NCBI GenBank assembly: GCA_002077065.1
Contig: NAJO01000009.1
Coordinates: forward strand, 1,160,032 to 1,224,031
DNA length: 64,000 nt
Source of the DNA: Cryoendolithus antarcticus
Taxonomy: Eukaryota; Ascomycota; Dothideomycetes; Cladosporiales; Cladosporiaceae
Direction of reading: 5' to 3'
Shown here piece by piece: positions 1 to 10,593 of the stretch (positions are counted from its first letter, which is position 1; every line of letters begins with the position of its first letter). The position numbers were made by a program, and so were the translations under genes. Under the pieces are notes generated by a model that was given only the letters and a program-made list of their open reading frames with translations, had not been told where the DNA came from and did no database searches.

Positions 1-778
1 AATGTGGTACCTGGCCCGCTACCCTGCCCGTCAGCGCTCAAAGGGTCGTTGAACAGTGAATCTAGGTCTGCATTGACACTCATGGTTGCAGTGTCAGGGG
101 GAGCGTCATTGCTGTCTTGCTGATCGTCCTTTGACCCGGCTGACTCCATGGCCGTGTCGATTTCTAGCTTCGGCTCGACTTCTTCGGCTTTCGCAGAGCT
201 GCTGTCAATCGCTTCTGGCTGCGAGGGACTCGCCTTAGGCTTCACTTCGTCTAGCTCAGCAAGTAATTGTTTTCCGGGTTCGGCGATCGCTTCAGTGCTC
301 TGCGGCTTGATGTCTCTCATAAGTTCTGCCGACACGTCGACAACCTCTTCAAGTGGTGCATTCTCAGAGGGAGTCTGCGCTACAGCCTGTGCAGTAGCCG
401 GCGCGCTAGTGTGCAATCCCTCCTTGTCACGGGATACCGCTAGATCACGGCGAAACACTGTTTTTGCATGATGCTAAGCCCTGTCAGATCTCACTCAGGT
501 CCGTCAGCACAATGTGATGACCTACGAGCTCAGCATCCAATACATCAAGAGCTTCGTGAAACCGCAGCTCCGCTGCCGGATATTGCTTCTTCAATCGTGA
601 CGCTCTTGCCAAGGTCACCCCAGCGTCAGACTTGCTGCTAGCCGTAAGCAGTCTGCCTACTTGCTCGAACTTTGGAATATCAGCAAAATCGTACACTACG
701 ATGACTCGACTGAAGCTCTCTCACGATACTGTTGACTTCTCGCTGCAATCTATCGAGAGCCTGTGTCGAGTCTGCCAT
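1..778 (-). CDS. Coiled-coil nuclear-type protein, C-terminus cut off by the window; possibly a Mediator subunit
   Basis: Three exons read leftward: 778-737, 669-526 and 473 to beyond base 1. Intron 1 (670-736) starts GTCAAC and has a TGCTGAT branch site. A second donor/acceptor pair giving the same frame is possible, so its limits are uncertain. Intron 2 (474-525, 52 nt, GTAGGT...TTAG) joins phase 0 exons cleanly. The start is the ATG at 778 (MADSTQALDRLQRE). Residues 1 to about 80 are charged and helical, with ALDVLDAEL followed by HHAKTVFRRDL. Then comes an acidic, Ala/Pro/Ser-rich stretch containing DLDSLFNDPLS. This layout (short helical N-terminus, disordered acidic tail) resembles fungal Med2-like Mediator subunits, but that is an inference from pattern only. 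The gene is divergent from pub1. Confidence 0.55.
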
Positions 779-1531
779 CCTGGGTACGTCGCGTCTCGCA
801 AGAGTAGGTACAGAATAGTCCACGACTCAGGTCGCGAAACGGGTCCAAGAGTCGCTCCTGCCAGCGTGCTTCAGCAGAACATGTGCGGAAAGCGAGAGCA
901 CTTGTCAAGCTTGTGGACCAATATAAGTCTAATTCTCACGACCTTTTGAAGAGAAGTCGGCACACACAAGAGCTTCAGCTGATGACAAGAGAAGCTGGGG
1001 AGTGACGAACTATCAGCACACCTGTTTCGATCTGTTAGTAAGAATTGCAGAGTTGCCTGCCAAACTCGTAGCGTTTAGCCTCATAAAGCCTGAGGCACAC
1101 ACCATCAGAATGCAGGGTTCCCTTGCGCGATGGTTGAGTTTCGGATGCCGGGCCGGACCCCACTAGCAATTTGGGGTTCACTTCGCGCACCCTCAGCTTG
1201 TCTCTCTTCCCCGACCTCACTTCCATCGACTCGAGCAGCGCAACATCTACGACCTTTCCTCTCCTGTCTCTCCTTGGGTCTTCTTTGCCTGTCTTCTCTC
1301 TGTTAGTCTGCAGCGTTCAGAGTGTTTGCTGCCTTCCCTTATTTGCGTCTCGGCCATACGTGCGCCGCGTATACATAACAGCTAGGCGTATCTTCAAGAC
1401 CTCCTCGTCTCATTTGTATGTTTCCTTGCGTACCTCACTTCAGTATGCTATCCTTGTCGTCTGACCCGTTTAGTCTCATCAGCTTGCTTGAGCCTTCTTC
1501 GGCTTCCCTATTCAGCAAGCCGTCTTTCATC
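779..1531. promoter_or_regulatory. Intergenic region between two divergent genes
   Basis: No convincing reading frame. The stretch before the pub1 ATG (about 1190-1530) is strongly pyrimidine-rich, as in many fungal promoters and 5' leaders. It must hold both promoters because the flanking genes point away from each other. No specific binding site is claimed. Confidence 0.5.
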
Positions 1532-3266
1532 ATGGCTGACGCGATCAATGCTGCGAATGCCCTCGCTTCAGTCGGGCAGAATGGCTATGAGAATTCCGAC
1601 AGGCAGTCGGGCATGCCTCCACCACCACAGCCGCAGCTCGGACTGAACATACCCGCAAACACAAACCCTGCGCCGCAAGAGTCGCAATTGATCACCTCTC
1701 CAGGCGGCACAGTTAGTCGCGCTGCGCCAGAACCAAACAAAAGAGCGTTGTACGTCGGAGGCTTAGACCCGCGAGTGACCGAAGAGGTCTTGAAGCAGAT
1801 TTTCGAAACCACTGGGCACGTGCAGAATGTGAAGATCATCCCAGACAAGAATGTAAGTACATCCCCAGCAAGAAGCGCTGCGTTCACGAGTGAAGTTGCG
1901 CGGCAGCAACAGTGAGGATTGGGATTCCTCTCGTGATTTCGTGCTTGCACGTGCCGAGAAGGAACTCTCGTCTCAACTGTGGAACCGCACTTTGAGACAC
2001 CGGACAACACTCAAAAACTACCACATACACCATATCTTAGACATCTTTGCTAATATATAAGTAAAGTTTCAGTCAAAAGGGTACAACTACGGTTTTGTAG
2101 AATACGATGACCCAGGCGCCGCCGAACGAGCCATGCAGACCCTAAATGGACGCCGCGTGCACCAGCAGGAGATTCGAGTGAACTGGGCTTACCAATCGAA
2201 CAACACAACGAAAGAAGATACATCGAACCACTTTCATATCTTTGTCGGCGATCTGTCCAACGAGGTGAATGATGAAGTCCTCCTGCAAGCCTTCTCAGCC
2301 TTCGGCACAGTATCCGAAGCGCGTGTGATGTGGGACATGAAGACCGGACGCTCTCGCGGCTATGGCTTCGTTGCCTACCGCGATCGCGGTGAGGCTGAGA
2401 AAGCGCTCAGTAACATGGATGGCGAATGGCTCGGCTCTCGAGCAATCAGATGCAACTGGGCCAACCAGAAAGGCCAGCCATCATACTCCCAGCAGCAGGT
2501 CATGGCGCAGATGGGCATGACTCCGACGACTCCATATGGCCACCACACCTTCCCCACTCAAGGTGCTGGCTCATACGAGATGGTCCTCCAACAGACGCCG
2601 CAGTGGCAGACTACCTGCTATGTCGGCAACCTTACTCCTTACACCACGCAGAATGATCTTGTTCCGCTCTTCCAGAACTTCGGCTACGTCACTGAGACCC
2701 GCTTCCAGTCTGATCGTGGCTTCGCGTTCGTCAAGATGGATACCCACGAGAATGCAGCCAGCGCGATTTGCCAGCTTAATGGCTACCAGGTCAATGGGCG
2801 ACCGCTGAAGTGCAGCTGGGGCAAGGATCGCCCACCTACTGGACAATTTGACGGCGCATTTTCGCCCGCCGGTCCCCCATCTGCCTACCCAGGTCTGCAC
2901 ACCCCGGCTCAGCCGCATTCAGCTTTCCCTCCGCAAGTCGCGCCGTACTTCCCTCAGTACGGTCAGCCTCCTACTATGTCGCCGCAGTGTGAGTCATTCA
3001 CTTCGCTAGCCTAGTAAACCGTGTACTGACATCTCGTAGCTGCACCACCCATCGGCCAATTCCATCACCCACCTGCCGGCTCATGGCCTGCTGCTCAAAC
3101 GCCACAAGCAATGCACCAGAGTGCTGGCGGGTGGCCGCAGGGCGGTATGCCGCCACAAAGTGCCGGTGGCTTCGGACAGCCACCCGCGCAGCATGGCTAC
3201 CCTGGTCAACCGCCGCAAGGGCAGCAGCCATTCGGCCGTGGAGGATATGGCGGCTACCCGGGCTAG
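1532..3266 (+). CDS. pub1: Pub1/TIA-1 type RNA-binding protein with three RRM domains
   Basis: Exons 1532-1852, 2073-2988 and 3040-3266 give 487 aa. Three RNA-recognition motifs are visible. RRM1 (about residues 72-148) begins ALYVGGLDP and has its RNP1 GYNYGFVEY just after intron 1. RRM2 (about 162-240) has IFVGDLS and GYGFVAY. RRM3 (about 283-355) has CYVGNLT and GFAFVKM. The tail is rich in Gln, Pro and Gly and looks disordered. The order RRM-RRM-linker-RRM matches yeast Pub1 and animal TIA-1, which bind U-rich mRNA, affect mRNA stability and join stress granules. Intron 1 is 220 nt, about four times the usual length here, and cuts RRM1 between beta strands. The other intron is 51 nt with a TACTGAC branch site. 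Nam8-type proteins are the main alternative. Confidence 0.9.
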
Positions 3267-3861
3267 GAATCGAAGGTAGAGGATACGAGTCCTTACACGA
3301 TCAAGCTCGAGTCGGCATGCTGAGCAGAGTCGTGTGGGTGTCGACCTGTCCGGCTCGGCAGCTAGGCAGTTTGGGCGGAAAATGACGGGGTTGCAGTGTC
3401 TGTTGCTACGTCGCGAGGGGCTGCGGTTCGTCGTGACAAGGCTCTGAGCCTTTGATAATCTTGGGCGGGTGATCTGACTTGAAGGCTGTCTTGCTTGATG
3501 TTGCACGCTCTACGATGGTAGCTAGATAGATGTGGGAGGTCGACGTGGTGATCGATAGGTAGCACGTGCAGGGGCGACTAGTGGAGATAAATCAAGTGAA
3601 AAGCGTGTCTTAACTTCCCAAACCTCATCTAGCTGTTCATGTCAGTGCAGTCTTGGTCATAACCCCGACCCAACCAGAGTACATCAGCCCAAGTTCGGTC
3701 GCGTGCGTAGAAGAAGCGGCCGATACGCCCGGCCAAGCAGCCAGCCGCTAGCGCGTGTCACTCCCGCGCCAGTAGACTTTCACCAATAAGTTCATCTGGA
3801 AGGCAGGGAGTGTTGACAACGAGGATCCTTTATTACACTCTGGACCAAACACATCACAGCG
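3267..3861. other. Intergenic region, pub1 3' end to MPP-alpha promoter
   Basis: No gene is supported. It holds the 3' end of pub1 and the promoter of the next gene, with a CCAAT sequence near 3782, about 80 bp upstream of the ATG. Confidence 0.4.
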
Positions 3862-5568
3862 ATGAGCAAATCAATATCAGCGCCGGCGCGCGTGCTTCGA
3901 ACCGCCACTCGCGCAGCCCGTAGCGCAAAGCGCACTCGCTCCTACGCAACAGTCACATCCACACCATCAGAGAAAGAGCCCACAGATCTCGACAGCATCA
4001 CGACACTCCCGAACGGTCTCCGAGTAGCAACTGAGGCTCTTCCTGGTCATTTCAGCGGCATAGGAGTCTATGTCGACGCTGGCTCACGATACGAGAACGA
4101 TGGCTTACGGGGAGTGTCCCACATCATTGATCGGCTTGCGTTCAAGTCGACGGAGCAGCATACTGGTGATGAAGTGCTAGAGAAAATCGATGCGCTGGGA
4201 GGGAATATACAATGCGCTTCATCGCGGGAAAGTCTGATGTACCAGTCCGCCACATTCAACTCTGCAGTACCCGAAGCCGTCGCATTACTAGCAGAGACGA
4301 TACGCTCGCCGAAGATCACGGAAGAGGAGGTGGAACGGCAGCTCGAGACGGCGGACTACGAGATCGGCGAGATCTGGGGCAAGCCGGAGTTGATACTGCC
4401 TGAGTTGGTGCATATGGCTGCTTACAAGGACAACACGCTGGGAAACCCGCTGCTGTGTCCAAAGGAGAGGCTGGACAGCATCAACAAGCGGACTGTAGAG
4501 GCGTATCGGAAGGCTTTCTTCAAGCCGGAGAGGATCGTCGTGGCGTTTGCTGGCGTGGAGCATGAGGAGGCTGTAAGGCTCGCGGAACAGCATTTCGGGG
4601 ATATGAAGACGCCGAGCCTTACGACTTCGACAGCGACGCAGGCACAGCAGGTACAGCCGCCGTATCCGACTTCGCAGATGCCGCCGCAGAAGGATTCACG
4701 GCTTGTGTCAAGATTGCCGTTCTTTAAGAACCTCTCCACCTCTGCCTCGCAGAAAGCAACGATATCCCCACTAGACCCCTCGCGAATCATTTCCCACCCT
4801 CTCGACGAGCCTATAGCCTACGATGCAGTGAGTCAATACACTGGCGGCTTCCTCACACTACCTCCGCTACGAATACCCGCCAACCCAGCCTTACCACGAG
4901 TCTCGCACATTCACCTCGCATTCGAAGCCCTCCCCATCAACAGCCCAGACATCTACACTCTCGCAACCTTACAAACACTTCTCGGCGGCGGCGGTTCATT
5001 CAGCGCAGGAGGCCCGGGCAAGGGAATGTACTCGCGTCTGTACACGAACGTGCTCAATCAGTACGGATGGGTGGAGAACTGCATGGCTTTCAATCACGCA
5101 TATACGGACAGCGGATTGTTTGGCATCAGCGCGGCGTGCGGCACGACGTATGTGCCAAGGATGCTGGACACGATGGCCCGCGAGCTCTCGTTGCTGAGTG
5201 CTGAGACTGGGCTGGGGAGACTGAGCGAGACGGAGGTCAAGAGGGCGAAGAACCAATTGCGCTCCTCGTTACTCATGAATCTGGAGTCGAGAATGGTAGA
5301 GCTTGAGGATCTCGGTCGGCAGGTGCAAGTGCACGGCCGACGCGTGCCGGTCAAGGAGATGGTGGCTAATATCGAGGCTGTCACTATCAAGGACTTGCGA
5401 AGGGTGGCTAAGCAGGTTTTCAGTGGCGAGGTGAGGAATCCGGGCGGTGGGAGTGGGGCGCCTACGGTTGTGTTGCAGCAGGGTGAGGAGGAGGGGGTGA
5501 AGTTCAAGGAGGTTGGGTGGGAGGAGATACAGGAGAGGATTGGGAGGTTTAAGTTGGGGAGGAGGTGA
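3862..5568 (+). CDS. mas2: Mitochondrial processing peptidase, alpha subunit
   Basis: Single exon, 568 aa. The first 30 or so residues (MSKSISAPARVLRTATRAAR, then Ser, Lys and Arg before SYATV) are basic, Ser/Arg-rich and lack acids, as expected of a matrix-targeting presequence. The M16 peptidase fold follows. Where the catalytic beta subunit carries HxxEH, this protein reads GVSHIIDRLAFKST, so it lacks the zinc-binding glutamate and histidine and is the non-catalytic alpha subunit. The glycine-rich substrate loop that defines the alpha subunit is present near residue 375 (LLGGGGSFSAGGPGKGMYSR). In the matrix, alpha recognises presequences and passes them to beta for cleavage. Yeast Mas2 is about 480 aa; the extra length is an insert around residues 255-300. 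Confidence 0.93.
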   Translation: MSKSISAPARVLRTATRAARSAKRTRSYATVTSTPSEKEPTDLDSITTLPNGLRVATEALPGHFSGIGVYVDAGSRYENDGLRGVSHIIDRLAFKSTEQHTGDEVLEKIDALGGNIQCASSRESLMYQSATFNSAVPEAVALLAETIRSPKITEEEVERQLETADYEIGEIWGKPELILPELVHMAAYKDNTLGNPLLCPKERLDSINKRTVEAYRKAFFKPERIVVAFAGVEHEEAVRLAEQHFGDMKTPSLTTSTATQAQQVQPPYPTSQMPPQKDSRLVSRLPFFKNLSTSASQKATISPLDPSRIISHPLDEPIAYDAVSQYTGGFLTLPPLRIPANPALPRVSHIHLAFEALPINSPDIYTLATLQTLLGGGGSFSAGGPGKGMYSRLYTNVLNQYGWVENCMAFNHAYTDSGLFGISAACGTTYVPRMLDTMARELSLLSAETGLGRLSETEVKRAKNQLRSSLLMNLESRMVELEDLGRQVQVHGRRVPVKEMVANIEAVTIKDLRRVAKQVFSGEVRNPGGGSGAPTVVLQQGEEEGVKFKEVGWEEIQERIGRFKLGRR

Positions 5569-6068
5569 GATGGATGAGGGGGGACATGTAAGTGTAGAGG
5601 GGCTTGTAGCATAGCGTCTTGACTTCGAATGTACAACATAGACGATCCTTGAGGAATGCTCTTTGATACCAACCATGGTTCGTCGCTAATGTTTGGTCTC
5701 GGCTTTCTCCAACGCTCGGATCGTCGGCCGTGCATTTGCACGACGGTGGTGGCGTTTGTGACTGCGGAGATGCGTGGGGAAGGTGGAGTCAGCAGCAACA
5801 TTGTTGTCTCCGAGTCCTTCACTTGTTGGCTCTACTCATCCAGCTCTGCATCTGTTCTGAACCTCTTCTCGTTGTTGATGAATTATCACCGGCGTATTGA
5901 CCTCAATCCGTTCACTGCATTAGGTCGAAGGACCACCTCATCAACTACGTCACACCTTCCCATGTGATTGGAAAGCGCACCACCCGACTGCCGGCAACGA
6001 CCTTGCCGCAGCAATCTGAAAAACGCATTCTACCTTACATAGATAGACTTGATACATCACGATAGACA
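5569..6068. other. Intergenic region before the FHA-RING gene
   Basis: Both neighbours read rightward. The only sizeable open frame opposite (ending near 5822) lies mostly antisense to the MPP gene and shows no family features. Nothing else is recognised. Confidence 0.4.
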
Positions 6069-7811
6069 ATGCTCGGATCGCCAGCTCCTGCGGCGACGTT
6101 AATCACCACCGCTACCTCATCATCAGCGACGCCAAATCGCCCAAGTCGCTTGCGAGGACTGAGCTATTTACGGAATAAGACGCATACGCACCTGCACTCG
6201 TCCACAACTTCGAGGGGAGAGAGTAGTGCGGGGCAGGCGGAGCAATCACCGCCGTTGGTGAGGAGTACGAGCAGTCCGGCGGGGAGTCTGTTGACTGTTG
6301 CGGGGCAAGACACGAGAAGTGCTGTGAACGGGCGGGCGCCTGCAGAAGAAGCGGCGGGTGAGATAGTGGGCACGAGTACAGTAGCGGACTCGGCGGCGGC
6401 TGAAGATAGTGGAGGGAGCACGCCGACTGGATCGATGACTAGGAGTCGACTTACCAGTGCACTGGGCCCGACGACTGTGACTTCGATATCCGCGGGCGAG
6501 GGAAACATGGCTGGATCTTCTGCTGGACCGGCGAAGGAGGCTCAGCCTTCGATTCGATTCATTCCACATGTGGAGACACGGTCTTCGAGACCATCGTTAC
6601 ACTTTACTGCCGTCTCGAAGACGCTCACCGGGCCGAACACAGTCGTGCGAGTAGGGCGATACAGCGAGCGAGACACAGCTGCTACGGAGGAGAACGTGTT
6701 GCCTGTAGGCTTCAAGTCCAAGGTTGTGTCTCGGCGACACTGTGAGTTTTGGTGCACGAGTGGGCAATGGTACGTCAAGGACTCGAAGTCCAGCTCAGGA
6801 ACGTTCCTCAACCACGTACGACTTTCGAGTCCAGGCGCCGAATCAAGACCTTACCCAGTCAACGATGGAGACGTCGTACAGCTAGGCATCGACTTTAAGG
6901 GAGGCGAGGAGATCATCTTCCGATGCGTCAAGATTCGCATCGAATGCAATCGAGGGTGGCAGAAGAGTCTGAACAGCTTCAATACTTCGACACACAAGCG
7001 GCTACTGAAGACTGCGCTTGGTACTGGAAAGCGAGACTCTGATGCTGCTAGCGTGAACTCGAGCGAATGCAGTATCTGCTTGAACCCTGTCGCGCCCTGT
7101 CAAGCGCTTTTCGTAGCGCCTTGCAGTCACGTGTGGCACTACAAGTGCGTGCGAAACTTAATTCACGGACCAAGCTACCCTAACTTCCTGTGTCCCAACT
7201 GCAGATTCGTGGCGGATCTGGAGGCTGACGTCGATCCTCCCGAGGAAGAGGAGTTTGAGGAGTTACCTACGATGCCTGAGGAGCCAAATCGGGAGGGGGA
7301 GGCTGAAGAGCAGAATGGCAGTACAGGTGTCTCCTCAGACGACGCGCGGAACGGAGCTGCGGACGGAAATGGCAACTTCAGCTCCTCAGACGAAGACACA
7401 GGCAATGATGTGACCACACCTAGTAATATGGATGAGCAAACCCGAATCGATAACATCGACCGTACAGCCAACATCTCTGACACCGAGCTCGCATCGCTCC
7501 TCGCGACTACCACGCTCACTCAATCCCCTCCCTCCACGGCAGCTGGGCTCCGGTTACCGTCGCTAGGAGCGGCAACCTCTTCATCTTCCACATCACTACC
7601 GGTCCCGATAGCAGCGCGATCGAAGCAGCGGAGTGAGGCTGATGGCATGGGAATTGGAAGTGCGACGCCTACTAGTACGATGCAGTTTGCGCTCGCAGCT
7701 GGGGTGAGTGTGCCTGATGGACCGATGACGCCGAGGAATGATGTTGGACCGTTCTTGTTTAATGGGAGTGCGGGGAGGAGTAGTGGGGAGGAGAGCAGGG
7801 AGGTCAGCTGA
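6069..7811 (+). CDS. dma1: FHA-RING E3 ubiquitin ligase, Dma1/Chfr type
   Basis: Single exon, 580 aa. A low-complexity Ser/Thr-rich N-terminus (1-160) is followed by an FHA domain (about 170-290) with the phosphothreonine-binding signatures VGRYSERD, SRRHCEFW and SSSGTFLNHVRL. A RING-H2 finger follows at 334-378, with ligands C334, C337, C352, H354, H357, C360, C375 and C378. The C-terminal 200 residues are acidic and disordered. An FHA directly before a RING is the hallmark of yeast Dma1/Dma2, which ubiquitinate targets in the spindle-position and mitotic-exit checkpoints and in septin control. The cell-cycle role is inferred from the family; the ligase architecture is seen directly. Confidence 0.9.
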   Translation: MLGSPAPAATLITTATSSSATPNRPSRLRGLSYLRNKTHTHLHSSTTSRGESSAGQAEQSPPLVRSTSSPAGSLLTVAGQDTRSAVNGRAPAEEAAGEIVGTSTVADSAAAEDSGGSTPTGSMTRSRLTSALGPTTVTSISAGEGNMAGSSAGPAKEAQPSIRFIPHVETRSSRPSLHFTAVSKTLTGPNTVVRVGRYSERDTAATEENVLPVGFKSKVVSRRHCEFWCTSGQWYVKDSKSSSGTFLNHVRLSSPGAESRPYPVNDGDVVQLGIDFKGGEEIIFRCVKIRIECNRGWQKSLNSFNTSTHKRLLKTALGTGKRDSDAASVNSSECSICLNPVAPCQALFVAPCSHVWHYKCVRNLIHGPSYPNFLCPNCRFVADLEADVDPPEEEEFEELPTMPEEPNREGEAEEQNGSTGVSSDDARNGAADGNGNFSSSDEDTGNDVTTPSNMDEQTRIDNIDRTANISDTELASLLATTTLTQSPPSTAAGLRLPSLGAATSSSSTSLPVPIAARSKQRSEADGMGIGSATPTSTMQFALAAGVSVPDGPMTPRNDVGPFLFNGSAGRSSGEESREVS

Positions 7812-8429
7812 AAGGGGTTGCTGATGAAGGTGAAGCAACACAGCTGCAGTTGTTGATATACTCAGTGAGTGGTACTTGGGTCTCAGGTTGCTTGGAGCGT
7901 TCCGAGCGAGCGCAGGAATTGGAGGAGGCAAGCCTGATTAGTGAATGAGAGCTCGGCGGTCACGACTAATTAAATGCACAAACGACATGTCGACAACGAT
8001 CTCCGGGGTCAGTCACGTAGCCTCAATAGCAGCGTTAGCTGGACATAACTGGAGGCAGCGGTAAGTATTCTCTAATTCCACAGTATGGTCACCGTTCCTT
8101 CCGGTTCATCTTTGCGCCGCTTCTCCATTACATTATATTCAATGTTCCCCACTTCGGCCTCCATCCCCGCAATATGCAGGTACAGCTCCTTCGCTCGTCA
8201 GCCAAGCCAAGCCACGGCTAAAGGTACAGAGCTTCTCCAAAGCCATGGAGAAACAGAAGATATTGTGTGGAGTCCCTAGCAAGTGCATCATTACCCATAA
8301 TAATGATTGCGGGGTATGCGGAGCGAGTCGACACGATAGGCCGAGTGGGCAAGATGCATAAGACTGCGTCCAAGGCGCTGGTGGGCGAGTGCGCTCGTTT
8401 CGCGAGCAACACTAAAGTCATTCGCGATC
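7812..8429. promoter_or_regulatory. Intergenic region upstream of the GH43 gene
   Basis: About 620 bp with no supported gene. It is the presumed promoter of the secreted glycosidase. I did not find a run of sites for a known carbohydrate regulator that I would defend. Confidence 0.35.
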
Positions 8430-10387
8430 ATGAGATTAAGTAATACTGCAATCATCACTGCGGCAGTCGGCGTGGGTTTGGCAGCTGCGCAGAATTCTAC
8501 GTACTACAACCCTACTTTACCGGGATGGCACTCGGTAAGCACTCAGATGTTGAACGATTTCAGCGAAGGGTACTGACAGTCTACCCCGGTAGGATCCGAG
8601 CTGTATATACCACGAGGAGACGTTCTTCTGCGCGATCTCGACGTTCCTCGCTGTGCCTGGGTGAGACCTTGGATATCAACGGGGTTTTCACGTGGGTAGA
8701 CTGCTAAGATACTTCCAGCATACCCATATATGCCTCCAAGGATCTGATCAACTGGAAAGTCGCCTCGCATGTCTGGACTCGTCCTGACCAACTCGGTCTC
8801 CCAAACGCAGCACGAGATGTCGACTATCTCCAGGGCGGCTTTTATGCGCCCAACCTGCGCTTCCACGATGGGAAGTTCTATATCACGAACGTGTACATCT
8901 CCCCACTCGAGTATCAAGGTATTCTAGGATGCATCTTCACGTCCGACAACCTCTATGACGATGACTCGTGGAGTGACGCCGTGACCTGGAACGCAACGGC
9001 AATCGACCCGGATCTCTTCTGGGATGATGACGGACAGGCTTACTTGAGCTCGGCTGGCATCGTGACCGCTAAGATCGACCCTGCCACTGGCGAGATCGGG
9101 GCTCCGAAAGTACAATGGAATGGGACTGGTGGTGCCTACCCAGAGGGCCCGCACATCTACAAGAAAGATGGGTATTACTACGTCCTCATTGCTGAGGGTG
9201 GCACTGAACTGGGTCATCGGGTCACTATGGCGAGGTCGAAGAATGTTTTGGGCCCGTGGGAGGCGGATCCGAGTAACCCTGTATTGACGAACAATAATAC
9301 GGCGGAGTATTTCCAAACTGTTGGGCATGCGGATCTGTTCCAGGATGGTAAGGGCAATTGGTGGAGTATGGCGCTGGCGACGAGGTCTGGGCCTGAGTGG
9401 GAGATCTATCGTGAGTACTCTTTCGCGACCAGTGGAAGCCGTTACTGACCGATCTGTACAGCTATGGGACGTGAAGCAGGACTTGTGCCCGTTACGTGGA
9501 ATGAAGGTGAATGGCCCATCTTCTCCCAATTCCGCGGCATCATGAACGGCTGGGAATTGCCTCAGTACAGCCGCGCGATCCCGGGCCGCGGAAACTTCGT
9601 CCAGGATCCAGATGTTTACGACTTCCAGCCTGGTGGTCCGATACCTCGCAACTTACTCTTCTGGCGCTTCCCCGAAGACGGCAAGTTCACTGTCTCGCCA
9701 CGAGGCCACCGTAACACCCTTCAGATTAGTCCTTCCCGTGCGAATCTGACCGGTATGCCTCTGTCCACCGACAAGAGCCTCACAGGCAAGACTGGACTGT
9801 CCTTCATCTCCCGCCGCCAAACCCATACCCTTTTCTCCTTCTCCGTAGACCTAACCTTCAACCCGAGCCAATCCTACCAAGAAGCCGGCATCTCCTCCTT
9901 CCTGACCCAACTAAACCACATCGATCTCGGCATCTCCCGCTCCAACGCCTCAAGCGGCTATGGCCACCACTCCTCGCCTTCAGGCCTCGAGTTCCGCTTC
10001 CGCATCGAAACAGCCGGCACGATCAACTCCACCATCCCATCCTCCACGACCATCACGCCCGTCCCTGCAGCCTGGTCCCACGGTCCCATCCGTCTCAGCG
10101 TCGGCACAGCAAATGCAACGTACTTCCTGTTTTCCGCCGCACCCGCATCCAATCCGAACGCGAGGATCGTGCTGGGCTACGCTTCGGCGCTGGTGGTGAG
10201 TGGAGGGAGTGGACCTTTTACGGGGAATTTGCTGGGCGCTTATGCGACTTGTACTGGGGCTGGTGGGAACAGCACGGGGTGTCCAAGTGGTGGGGAGGCG
10301 TATGTGGGGAGGTGGAGGTATACTGGGTGGGCGCAGCAGGTTGATAAGGGGGAGTGGGCGGTGGGTAGTACGAGTGATTTGATATGA
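8430..10387 (+). CDS. Secreted glycoside hydrolase family 43 (beta-xylosidase / arabinofuranosidase type)
   Basis: Four exons (8430-8534, 8593-8660, 8719-9410, 9462-10387) give 596 aa. The N-terminus is a signal peptide of about 20 residues (hydrophobic IITAAVGVGLAAA, then QN). The mature protein starts with NPTLPGWHSDPSC, where the Asp of SDPS is the usual GH43 catalytic base. The second Asp is probably in IDPDLFWDDDGQAY and the acid Glu in YPEGPHIYKKDGYYY. MGREAGLVPVTW followed by a second beta-sandwich half (about 350-596) matches the two-domain xylosidases/arabinosidases of this family. It should act outside the cell on hemicellulose side chains. The introns are 58, 58 and 51 nt. The substrate cannot be fixed from sequence. 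Confidence 0.9.
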
Positions 10388-10593
10388 GGTTTGATGGGCA
10401 AGATAGAGGGAGTGACAGAGGAATGATGATATTACGACGCTGACCTAGACTATGAAGAGGGCGAAAGGAAACCACGACCCCATACTTTACGTCAACTGCC
10501 ACCCCCGAGCTCTGAAGTAGACACTTCACAATCTCCAATCCCAGGGTTCGCTGTCACAGCGAGGAAATCGAATGTGCTAAGTCGTCAGAAGCC

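Noticed and set aside
5094..5822. 242-codon minus-strand frame
   Set aside because: Mostly antisense to the MPP-alpha gene; Pro/Ser/Leu-rich shadow without motifs.
8543..9529. Minus-strand frames of 124 and 201 codons
   Set aside because: Both are antisense to the GH43 exons, which have catalytic motifs and correct splice phases.
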